DNA from: JALZCH01 sp036387135
Lineage (GTDB): Bacteria; Acidobacteriota; Blastocatellia; Pyrinomonadales; Pyrinomonadaceae
Direction: 5' to 3'
NCBI GenBank assembly: GCA_036387135.1
Contig: DASVUH010000075.1
Span: 21,378-85,377, forward strand
DNA: 64,000 nt
The translations under genes and the position numbers were made by a program. Below are positions 18,610-26,368 of this stretch, in pieces (position 1 is the stretch's first letter; each line of letters begins with the position of its first letter). A model generated the notes under the pieces. That model was not told where the DNA came from, did not search any database, and saw nothing but the letters and a program-made list of their open reading frames with translations.

Positions 18610-19431
18610 ATGATTAACGAACGTATTATAAAACTTAAGAATCGCATATATAGTTTTGTTGCTTATAACAGAAGACGCGCCGGAGTGCGTTTGCTTGGCA
18701 ATTTCTGCGATAAAATTCTTAAATCATACGAAAACAGCAACTATGATGTTTACACGAACGGAGAATATTATGTCCTCAAAAGTCTGGCGAAGGCGGATTT
18801 AAAAGTTATTTTCGATGTCGGAGCAAATGTCGGCGATTGGGCGTTGATGGTAAATAAAATTCATCCGAAAGCGGAAATTCACTGCTTTGAAATTGTTCCT
18901 TCGACCTTCGAGGAACTAAAAGAGCGAATCCAGAATAATTCTCAAATCATTCTTAATAAAATGGGTTTGTCGGATCACGAAGGAAGCGTCGAAATAAAAT
19001 ACTTTCCTGAAAATTCCACGCTTTCCACAGCCGTAGATTATCCGCACTCGCTTGAAAGCGTCAAAATTAATTGTTCCGTCACTACGGGCGATTCATATGT
19101 CAGACGGAACGACATCGTTCAGATAGATTTTCTTAAAATAGATGTCGAAGGCGTAGAACACTTAATATTAAAGGGTTTTGAAGAATCTCTGAGAAACGGT
19201 CAAATCAGCGTTGTCCAGTTTGAATACGGATACGCCAACGTTCTATCACGATTTCTATTGCGCGACCATTACGAATTTTTCACCGAGCGCGGTTATAAAG
19301 TCGGTAAGATTTATCCGAACTATATTGATTTTCGAGATTACGAATTGACGGATGAAAATTTTATCGGTCCGAATTATCTGGCTGTTCATTCAAAGCGGAA
19401 AGATTTAATCCGATTATTGATGCACAATTGA
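18610..19431 (+). CDS. FkbM-family methyltransferase
   Basis: A class I SAM methyltransferase of the FkbM type, commonly an O-methyltransferase of sugars. SAM motif I is IFDVGANVGDWALM (residues 67-80), followed by the family hallmarks VPSTFEELK and IDFLKIDVEGVEHLILKGFE. Its 273-aa length is normal. It is the last gene of the first plus-strand run; a strong intrinsic terminator lies about 20 bases beyond its stop. It may methylate a hydroxyl on the glycan or one of its precursors. Confidence 0.85.
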   Translation: MINERIIKLKNRIYSFVAYNRRRAGVRLLGNFCDKILKSYENSNYDVYTNGEYYVLKSLAKADLKVIFDVGANVGDWALMVNKIHPKAEIHCFEIVPSTFEELKERIQNNSQIILNKMGLSDHEGSVEIKYFPENSTLSTAVDYPHSLESVKINCSVTTGDSYVRRNDIVQIDFLKIDVEGVEHLILKGFEESLRNGQISVVQFEYGYANVLSRFLLRDHYEFFTERGYKVGKIYPNYIDFRDYELTDENFIGPNYLAVHSKRKDLIRLLMHN

Positions 19432-19449
19432 AGAACAGCGACAAATAGG

Positions 19450-19477
19450 AAAAGGCGAATCTTTCAATTCGCCTTTT
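19450..19477 (+). terminator. Rho-independent terminator after the FkbM methyltransferase gene
   Basis: A perfect 11-bp stem (AAAAGGCGAAT paired with ATTCGCCTTTT) with a six-base loop ends in a run of T. It would stop transcription coming from the first glycan gene run. The AT ends make it partly usable from the other strand too. Confidence 0.85.
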
Positions 19478-19629
19478 TCAGCTATCCTATGTCTCAAGCT
19501 CAACAAGTCTTGCGTGTGCATCAGATGAACCGTGAACGAGAACGCGCACCTTACTCGTCATAATCGGCACTTAGAGTTTGTCGCAAATTCTTGTTACTAC
19601 TAATCTTGGTTGTCGAGTCGCTGACGGTT

Positions 19630-22278
19630 CTATGCTTCGCCGATTTTTACCAAGCGAAAATGTCCGCTAAACGGTGTGACGCGAGAAGCCGTCCGCGTCG
19701 CTCCAGAATTCTGGTAAAGCTCAAGGTAAAATTCCTGTGTTCCGTTTGAGATAAAAGTAAAGTTGAAAACAATATCCATTACCAGTCCGTCGGAAATATT
19801 TTGCTCGTTTTCAATTACAATCGGCTCACCGCCCGTTGGCTCTACCCTTCTAAGAAGAAGCGATGTGCGCCCGCCGCCCGTCGTTCCTGAAAGACGAATC
19901 CCGCCGCTCAAAGAATAAATGCCCTCCTCGTTGACAGCCAACTTGTTGTTCGCGATTGAATAAGTTGTCACGTTGCCGGTTAAAGTACCTATCGGAACTG
20001 TTACAAGAGTGTCATGCGGAAGCGACAACGGGGTTGTCTCGGTGTTAGTCATTTGAAAATAACCGGCTGATGCGAGCACCCCGCCGCTTGATTCAACGAA
20101 ACTATATTCAATGGATGTGCTATTCGAACTTTTAGACAAGTTCCAATCATTATTTTTGAACTTGTTTCCGCTTAGATTCATTAAATACGAAAACCCGTTG
20201 CCGCCGTTCGTTCCCTGCGAAGAAGGCGAAGTCGTTAAAGTTACCTGGGTAAAACTTTGAACTGATTGAATTGTGTAAGTATTTCCGCCAATCACAATCG
20301 GACGCCCCACGTGCCACCAGCGAAACATTACGCCGTTGACCCGTGTTAGGACCGCACCGCTGATTGTCACTTTCCCGTTTTCCGAAGGCTCGGTTGGAAT
20401 GTCCGTATGACCCAAGTTTTCCCAAACAATTTTTGAACCCGAAAAACCCTGCCAAATCTGCCCTGTATTGCCTTCAAAGATGGAATCAACGACGTTGTTA
20501 ATTAAAACGGCGCGCGGCGCGGCATTCGGATAGTGGTTATTGATTCGATTGTTTTTAACCGTCAGCCCGTAACTGTTGTCAATCCACAAGCTCTGGTTAA
20601 TCGCGCCTTGTATCGTGTTATCGGTAATCTCGCAGTTTTCGGCGTCCCAAACGTAAATCCCAAAGGCGAGATATGCGCCTTTTCTCCCAATCCACGTTTC
20701 CATTGCAGTAGTCCCGGCTGATGAAGGGTAAGCACCGATAATTTTATTGCCGCGTATCACGACGTTTCGGCAGCCCGTCGCGGTATAGCTACCCTGCACC
20801 TCGATGCCGAAAACGTTATCCATTTTCGATTCCGAACAATCGAAAGTGTTGTTCGTAAAATCAACCGTATCAACGATGTCATACGAAGTATTCGGCTCGA
20901 TGTCAATAAGATGCCCGCCCTGACGGACTAGTTCTAATTTAACCGTTCCGGTTGTTGAGGAAATATCGGAAGGAATCGGGTTTGCCATCCACCCGCCTCC
21001 GGGTGCGGACTGCTTCAAGTAGATTGACGTTCTGGAAAGAATGTCGAGATAAGTGCGCCAGATCGTACGCTTTCCGGTCGTGTTGTTCGTGTGCGTAAAA
21101 ACCGCCCACGGATTCGCTATGCCGAAAGCCGAATGCAGTATATCGCTGTGATAATCGATTTCGGGAATCGTTATCGTTGATAAACCCGTCGTTGCCGTAA
21201 CCGCTCCAACGTTGAAATTAACATTGCCCATCTTCGAGGCTTTGTTATTGTGGATCGAGCAATTTACGCCGTTAATCATCGCGAAAACGTGATAACCCGA
21301 ACGGGTAACAACGCAATCGCGGATTGAACAATTAACCGCAACGTCGTCAATTGAATTGCCTGATTTTCCGATGTTTGCGCTGTAACCATCCCAGTTGTCG
21401 AAAGAGCAATTGAAAATATGCCCGTTTTCGCACGAACCTAGTGAAACAGCCGGACTGCCTTCCTGATTGGTTCTGGTATATGGACCTTGAAAATGAATCT
21501 TTTCAATCCAGACGTTTTTTACCTTATTCGGATATGCGCCGCCAGAACCGTATTCACTCGACAGGCTGAAATGCACCGGGAACTGTGAGACGGGTTCAAG
21601 AATGACCGCCGCTGCTTCTCTTTTTGCCCCGTTGTGGGTCCTAACCTGATTCGAGCCGTGAATAACGCTTGTCGAACCATGTCCGTAAATATAGTTATCG
21701 CCTTCAAAAAGGATCGGCGACATTCTATCAGTATATAGCGTTCCGGGCTGGTCGAAATCGTGAAATGTGTTTGTCAGCACAGCACCGGGCGCAATCTCAA
21801 GTATCGCGTATCGTCGCAAAATAACTACCGAATCAATATTGCCGGAATAAGCGCGGATTGTGACGACTTTGTTTTGCGTCCAGTCCGTGTCGTGTTTAAA
21901 AGCATAAAGAGCCTTTCTGAGTCGGTTTGATATGCTTGTCGCATCAAACAACCTTTCGGAAATATGGCGTGGGTATTCTGTGCCGACGAACTTTACTTTA
22001 TTATCCGCAAATCCTGAAAAAACCGCTTGCTGTCCCAAAAGACAATCTTCCGCAAGTCCGACGCCTTCAAACGTTATGGTGGAGGTTGAATTCGCCGCCA
22101 CAAACCGTGCGCCGTCTATCGGTTCAAGTATTAACTTCGCCGGGACTACAATATTTCCCGAAATAGTTAGATTCGTGTTGAAAATATAATTCTGCGGCGT
22201 TGCCGGGGGGGTTGTGTTTATCTGGCTAATTACAGTTCCGAAATTAGCGTCGGATATAACGTTGTTTTGAATTGGCAT
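19630..22278 (-). CDS. Right-handed parallel beta-helix protein with C1q-like C-terminal domain (tailspike-like)
   Basis: An 882-aa protein. The ATG at 22278 has AGGAG nine bases upstream and is preferred over an open-frame start at 22383. From about residue 100 to 640 it shows pectate-lyase-like coils with short repeating strands (NCSIRDCVV, NCSIHNNKAS, NVVIRGNKI, NCEITDNTI, LTVKNNRI). The last 150 residues form a jelly-roll of C1q/TNF type (PIGTLTGNVTTYSI, EGIYSLSGGIRLSG, SGHFRLVKIG), suggesting a trimer. There is no signal peptide. It stands alone on the minus strand inside the glycan locus and could be phage-derived, a depolymerase or an adhesin. Confidence 0.75.
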   Translation of the reverse strand: MPIQNNVISDANFGTVISQINTTPPATPQNYIFNTNLTISGNIVVPAKLILEPIDGARFVAANSTSTITFEGVGLAEDCLLGQQAVFSGFADNKVKFVGTEYPRHISERLFDATSISNRLRKALYAFKHDTDWTQNKVVTIRAYSGNIDSVVILRRYAILEIAPGAVLTNTFHDFDQPGTLYTDRMSPILFEGDNYIYGHGSTSVIHGSNQVRTHNGAKREAAAVILEPVSQFPVHFSLSSEYGSGGAYPNKVKNVWIEKIHFQGPYTRTNQEGSPAVSLGSCENGHIFNCSFDNWDGYSANIGKSGNSIDDVAVNCSIRDCVVTRSGYHVFAMINGVNCSIHNNKASKMGNVNFNVGAVTATTGLSTITIPEIDYHSDILHSAFGIANPWAVFTHTNNTTGKRTIWRTYLDILSRTSIYLKQSAPGGGWMANPIPSDISSTTGTVKLELVRQGGHLIDIEPNTSYDIVDTVDFTNNTFDCSESKMDNVFGIEVQGSYTATGCRNVVIRGNKIIGAYPSSAGTTAMETWIGRKGAYLAFGIYVWDAENCEITDNTIQGAINQSLWIDNSYGLTVKNNRINNHYPNAAPRAVLINNVVDSIFEGNTGQIWQGFSGSKIVWENLGHTDIPTEPSENGKVTISGAVLTRVNGVMFRWWHVGRPIVIGGNTYTIQSVQSFTQVTLTTSPSSQGTNGGNGFSYLMNLSGNKFKNNDWNLSKSSNSTSIEYSFVESSGGVLASAGYFQMTNTETTPLSLPHDTLVTVPIGTLTGNVTTYSIANNKLAVNEEGIYSLSGGIRLSGTTGGGRTSLLLRRVEPTGGEPIVIENEQNISDGLVMDIVFNFTFISNGTQEFYLELYQNSGATRTASRVTPFSGHFRLVKIGEA

Positions 22279-22400
22279 AACATTTTTCTCCTCTTTTCTT
22301 TGTTTTAAGCTAAAAACCAAAAACGCCCTGCAAATCTGTCTTTCAACAGAAATGCAAGGCGTCCATCTCTTACGTTTGCCCAAAATTTAGGGCGACTGAA
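22279..22400 (-). promoter_or_regulatory. Structured leader with terminator-like hairpin before the beta-helix gene
   Basis: On the minus strand, ACGCCTTGCA (22353-22362) pairs with TGCAGGGCGT (22323-22332) with one G-T wobble, extended by TCTGT/ACAGA, and is followed by five T. This is an intrinsic terminator only about 40 bases before the ATG. An upstream segment CGCCCT (22389-22394) can pair with AGGGCG in the 3' arm and so compete with it, and it also forms a small GCCC/GGGC hairpin. This could be a transcription attenuator, or simply the terminator of the small upstream gene. Confidence 0.5.
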
Positions 22401-22457
22401 TTTTCATTATCAATCTAAACCGTTCTATGAGGAATGTCAAGTACTTTAAAACAAAAA

Positions 22458-22679
22458 CTACTTTAAAATGTCAGAAAATTTTTCAGAATCAATTTTCACC
22501 CATCGCGTATGGCGGCGGCATTTCTCACAAATAATATCAAGACTTTTCATTTGAACTTTGCAGTAAAACCCGTTTAATGTAAGAAAATAGAAAGCGTTAT
22601 TATCAGTTTTTCCTAATATTTCACGACAATTTTTGTTCCGACAGTGAAAATTTTTGAGATTATCGTTTTGTAACAACAC
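22458..22679 (-). CDS. Small zinc-finger protein, possibly Com-like
   Basis: A 73-aa product (GTG start at 22679) with four cysteines arranged as two pairs: FHCRNKNC near residue 13 and IICEKC near residue 50, followed by basic residues (RRHTRW). The spacing resembles the small zinc-ribbon proteins of the phage Mu Com type, which bind mRNA or act as adaptors. No good ribosome binding site is visible. A second overlapping reading frame (22613-22834, TTG start) precedes it but does not look like a protein over its end. Both calls are tentative. Confidence 0.42.
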   Translation of the reverse strand: MLLQNDNLKNFHCRNKNCREILGKTDNNAFYFLTLNGFYCKVQMKSLDIICEKCRRHTRWVKIDSEKFSDILK

Positions 22680-22852
22680 ATCAAGTCACCAGCCTTCTGT
22701 GTTTCGTATTCTATACTATGTGTCGCAGATGGGACAAGCTGTTTCTGGAAATGTTGATTTTTAGCAAAGGTTAGTTCAATAATCTTTATTTCATATTTGG
22801 GTTCTTTCTCTCGATCTATGTTGACGGTAAACAAGCTCTAAAAGATAAATTT

Positions 22853-23264
22853 ATGTCATTATCTCAGTGTCGGATTATCGAATTACCGAAAATTGCCGAC
22901 CCGCGCGGCAATTTATCTTTTATTGAAGAATATAAACACATTCCGTACGACATCAAGCGAGTGTTTTATCTTTACGATGTCCCAGGAGGAGAAACACGCG
23001 CCCGTCACGCTTTGAAAACCTGCAATCAATTTATTATTGCCGTTAATTGAAGTTTCGATGTGATACTGGACGATGACAGCGAAAGACAGACTTTTTCACC
23101 TTAATCGTTCATATTACGGTTTGCACGTTCCGCCGCTGGTCTGGCGCGCGATAAATAATTTTTCATCCGGTTCGGTTTGTGTGGTTCTGACTTCGGAGCT
23201 TTATAGCGAAACGGATTACTGCTAATACGAAGAATTTCTTATAGTTGTAAGAAATGAAAAATAA
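22853..23264 (+). pseudogene. Decayed second copy of fdtA
   Basis: The first 65 codons read as a good FdtA paralogue (ELPKIADPRGNLSFIEEY, YDIKRVFYLYDVPGG, HALKTCNQFIIAVN). A TGA at 23048 replaces the Gly codon, a frame change follows near 23097, and the rest (HLNRSYYGLHVPPLVWRAI, FSSGSVCVVLTSEL) continues in another frame with an internal TAA just before the end. At least three lesions are present, so no functional isomerase can be made. The order relative to the following fdtB remnant copies the intact pair at 11103-12623. Confidence 0.85.
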
Positions 23265-23408
23265 ATGAAAGTTCAGTTTCTCGATTTAAAAGCCGGTTAT
23301 CTGGAACTAAAAGATGAGATTGATGCCGCTTCGCAAAGAGTTCTCGAAAACAATAAAAGTGAGAATAATCCGTTTTGTAAGGGCAGCTTTTTGCCAGTTA
23401 TGTCATGA
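23265..23408 (+). pseudogene. 5' fragment of a second fdtB (aminotransferase)
   Basis: The first 31 or so codons match the start of the intact FdtB at 11523 (KVQFLDLKAGYLELKDEID against KIPFLDLQAAYLELKDELD). The similarity then stops and the frame ends after 47 codons. More than 300 codons, including the PLP lysine, are deleted. The fragment's stop overlaps the ATG of the GT2 gene (ATGA), so the deletion joined it directly to that gene. It was identified by homology to the first copy rather than by any independent coding signal. Confidence 0.8.
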
Positions 23409-24640
23409 GTATCAATAAGCCATTCTTTTCAGTTGTAATGCCGACTTACAATCGCGCAACGCTTTTGCCCTTTGCAATTCAAAGCGTCTTACAGCAATCA
23501 TTTACAGATTTTGAGCTGATTATTAGTAACGGTGGTTCGACGGACAACACAAAAGATGTCGTCGCCGGTTTTAAAGACGAACGGATTCGTTATTTAGAAT
23601 CGGAAAAAAGGCTGAATATAGGCGATAATTATCAAAACGCGCTTGATCGGGCGAAAGGCGAATATATTACATTTTTATCGGATGACGATGCCTTTGCTCC
23701 CGTAATGTTAGAGCGGGTAAAGCGAATAATTGACGAACAATCCGCCGAGGTCGTCGCTTTTCAGGTTTCGTATTATTATCACGACCCGGTTTTTGAACAT
23801 TATCGTAAAATTCAACCCAATACTTTATTCGCTTATCCTTTTTCCGGGCTGGTTAAAAAATATGAAGCGTCTGATGCTATCAAACTTTTTGATTCTAAAC
23901 TGGGATTAAACAATGCGCCGCCCGACAGGAGATTCATTATGCCGTATCTGGCAAATGCGGTTTATCATCGCGCGGTCTTTTCGCGTATTAAGGAAATAAG
24001 AGATAGATTATTTAACGTCATACCGGCTGATATGTATCTGGCAATTGCGGTTTTTTTTGTCATTGATACTTATTTTTGTTTGGATGAACCGCTGCACGTC
24101 TGGAGCTTTTGGGAAGGCAATGCTACCGGCTCGCTCAGTAAAAAGGGAGACAAACTGAGAGAACATTACGAAAGGCTTTTAAATGGACAAAAATTAGATT
24201 TTACTCCTTTGAAATTCGCTCTTCCGCTCAATTGCACGATTAACGCAGTTCTTCAGGCAAAGAACGACTTCAAAGGATTTAATAATAACTCTGACATTGA
24301 TTGGCTTTATTACTTCACAGCGATATACAAAGATTTAATGCTTTTAAAAAGCCTCGGAGTTAATACTGCAAAAGAAATTCGGGAGTTTGAGGAAGTTTTA
24401 GCGCGACAGCCCGACGAGTTAAGGCAAAATGTGCGCTCTCAGATTTCAAAAACGAATTTGCTTGCCGAACAGGCAATGCAATTTTCGCGAAACAATCTCC
24501 CTTTTGTATTTAGATGGCTGAAAAGATTGCACGAACAAGTAAAATCGGAGAAAAGCGTTATCGCAGATGGTAAAGACGCAAATTTTAACAATGTTCTGGA
24601 AGCAGCGCAATATTTGAGCTACATTGTTCAGAGCAAGTAA
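23405..24640 (+). CDS. Glycosyltransferase family 2, paralogue of the gene at 15385
   Basis: A 411-aa GT-A enzyme with FFSVVMPTYNRATLLPFAI, SNGGSTDNTKDVVAGF and FLSDDDAFAP. The alignment with the 15385 protein runs nearly full length, including CLDEPLHVWSFW and the shared C-terminal patterns. Unlike the fdtA/fdtB relics just before it, it has no stops or frame changes and appears functional. Its own promoter is not obvious; it may be read from the promoter of the decayed fdtA copy. Confidence 0.84.
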   Translation: MSINKPFFSVVMPTYNRATLLPFAIQSVLQQSFTDFELIISNGGSTDNTKDVVAGFKDERIRYLESEKRLNIGDNYQNALDRAKGEYITFLSDDDAFAPVMLERVKRIIDEQSAEVVAFQVSYYYHDPVFEHYRKIQPNTLFAYPFSGLVKKYEASDAIKLFDSKLGLNNAPPDRRFIMPYLANAVYHRAVFSRIKEIRDRLFNVIPADMYLAIAVFFVIDTYFCLDEPLHVWSFWEGNATGSLSKKGDKLREHYERLLNGQKLDFTPLKFALPLNCTINAVLQAKNDFKGFNNNSDIDWLYYFTAIYKDLMLLKSLGVNTAKEIREFEEVLARQPDELRQNVRSQISKTNLLAEQAMQFSRNNLPFVFRWLKRLHEQVKSEKSVIADGKDANFNNVLEAAQYLSYIVQSK

Positions 24641-24707
24641 TATTTAATCATTTGGCAGCTTTAAGGTTAATAATTTCAGGATTTAATTTACAGATGTATG
24701 CCGGAAG

Positions 24708-24803
24708 CGAGTATCATCAATCGCGGCTTATAACGCTGAACAATTTATTAAACAAACGATTGACACGATTCTTGAACAGAGATTTCAGGCTCGCGCCGTT
24801 TGA
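24708..24803 (+). pseudogene. Fragment of the 5' end of a GT2 glycosyltransferase
   Basis: In frame from 24711, about 30 codons read VSSIAAYNAEQFIKQTIDTILEQRFQ, which matches the first strand and helix of GT2 enzymes (usual form VSVIIPAYNA..FI..TI.SIL.QTF). No start codon is well placed and the frame stops at 24801. The rest of the enzyme is absent, because the flippase gene begins 11 bases later. It is a relic of a further GT2 gene lost in the same rearranged zone. Confidence 0.65.
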
Positions 24804-24813
24804 ATAAACATCA

Positions 24814-26280
24814 ATGAAATCCGCTCTGAAAGCCACTGTAATTTTGGGTGGCAGCTCGATGATGAGCGCCTTGATCGCTCTCGTTTCGGCGAAATGCTGG
24901 GCGGTTTTAATCGGTCCGGTCGGCGTCGGCTACATTTCCGCGCTGCAGAGTCTTTTGGGATTGAGCTTTATGATCGCCGGACTCGGCATCGGGACAGCCA
25001 TTGTTCGAGTCGGCGCGAAAGCCGTGTCCGAAGGAGATGAACGCGAGCTGGCGGCAAACTGGAGAGCCGGATTTTATCTGATAATTTTATTCGGAGCAGT
25101 CGCCGCCGCCGTTTTAACGATTTTTCGCCGACAAATCAGCGTTTTGATTTTCGGCGACGCAGGCGAAAGTATTTACGTCGCCGTTGTTTCGCTCGCTCTG
25201 CTCGGCGCTCTGCTGTCAAATTTTTTTATCGGAGTTTTTAACGCTCATCACCGCGTTGCCACGCTCGCCAAAATCAGTGTCTTGAATCATTTAAGCAACG
25301 CCTGTTCGCTAATCGGTTTTATTTACTTTTTTCGGGTTCACGGAATTGCTTTCGGAATGCTTTGTGGAATTACTTTAAGCTCGGCGCTCAATTATTTTTG
25401 GCTCAAACGCGAAATCCCTTTTCCTGCAATTGACGTTTCGTTCGATGAAATCAAAAAAGCCGCTTTTTCATTTGTTCGCTTCGGCGTTCCGTACACGGCG
25501 AGCATGATTGTCGGAACGGGCGTGCAGCTTGCGATTCCGCTTTTGATTCTAAATCATCTCGGCGCTGAAGGCGCAGGTTATTACCGCGCCGCCTTCGGAA
25601 TCTCCACAGTGTCGCTTTCTTTGGTTTTGACCGCAATGGGGCAGGATTATTATCCGCGTCTCTCGGCAATTGCCGATGATGAACTGAAAATTAACGAGCT
25701 TGTTAACCAACAACAGAGATTAATATTAATCCTTCTCGCTCCGATTATTTTATGGCTGCTGCTGCTCGCTCCGGTTTTGATTCGTTTGCTCTACAGCGGC
25801 GAATTCGAGGCTGCGCAGCCGGTTTTTAAATGGATTGTCGCGGGCGATTTATTCAAATCTATGGGCTGGGTTTTGTCTTTTGTGATTCTGGCTCGCAACA
25901 AAAGTCATTTATATTTCTTCTCCGAAGCCATCGGCGGCGCGACGGCGATTGGGGCGGTTTTGTTCGCAATGCAAAGATACGGACTCGAAGGCGTGGGAAT
26001 CGGTTATTTTGTTTCGTATCTGGCATATTTTATTGGAGTGTTTTTATTAGTCAGACGCGAAATCACGCTGCAATATTCAACAGGTAATAAGCTCTTAATG
26101 CTGTCCGTCAGTGTTGCGGTTTTAGGGACAAACATTCTCAGCTTTTGGGGAATCAGTAATGTCTCAAAGGCTTTTTTATTGATTGCGGCAGTCGCGGCGG
26201 CAATCTTTAGCGTTGTTAGTTTAATTAAAGATATTGGAGTTGAAACGCTATTAAGCCGGGCGAAATTTTGGCAAAAGTAG
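24814..26280 (+). CDS. wzx: Polysaccharide flippase, Wzx/MOP superfamily
   Basis: A 488-aa integral membrane protein with about 12-14 hydrophobic segments. The first segment (VILGGSSMMSALIALVSAKCWAVLIGPVGVGYISAL) carries the typical Wzx entry sequence with the G-P-GVG-Y pattern. The family flips single lipid-linked repeat units across the inner membrane for Wzy-type polymerisation. The same locus also encodes an ABC exporter (Wzm/Wzt), which serves a different assembly mechanism. Two glycans may therefore be made here. No frame lesions are visible. Confidence 0.9.
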   Translation: MKSALKATVILGGSSMMSALIALVSAKCWAVLIGPVGVGYISALQSLLGLSFMIAGLGIGTAIVRVGAKAVSEGDERELAANWRAGFYLIILFGAVAAAVLTIFRRQISVLIFGDAGESIYVAVVSLALLGALLSNFFIGVFNAHHRVATLAKISVLNHLSNACSLIGFIYFFRVHGIAFGMLCGITLSSALNYFWLKREIPFPAIDVSFDEIKKAAFSFVRFGVPYTASMIVGTGVQLAIPLLILNHLGAEGAGYYRAAFGISTVSLSLVLTAMGQDYYPRLSAIADDELKINELVNQQQRLILILLAPIILWLLLLAPVLIRLLYSGEFEAAQPVFKWIVAGDLFKSMGWVLSFVILARNKSHLYFFSEAIGGATAIGAVLFAMQRYGLEGVGIGYFVSYLAYFIGVFLLVRREITLQYSTGNKLLMLSVSVAVLGTNILSFWGISNVSKAFLLIAAVAAAIFSVVSLIKDIGVETLLSRAKFWQK

Positions 26281-26368
26281 ATAACGGCAATTTAAAAAGC
26301 AGATTATTTCCTGCGAACAGCCTTTGGTCGGCACTTATATAATTTCGCGAGCAATTTTTTCGCCGTCA

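Noticed and set aside
22353..22385. Resemblance of the leader to a c-di-GMP-I (GEMM) riboswitch: GGGCAAAC ... GGACGC on the minus strand
   Set aside because: The first and last motifs fit, but the segment between them has only a three-pair stem and the following AAAGCC is absent (CTTGCA instead). The match is too weak to call; an Infernal search with the GEMM-I model would decide.
22613..22834. 73-codon minus-strand frame overlapping the zinc-finger gene
   Set aside because: TTG start without a ribosome binding site, and the second half does not look like a folded protein. It overlaps a better candidate, so I left it out as a gene.
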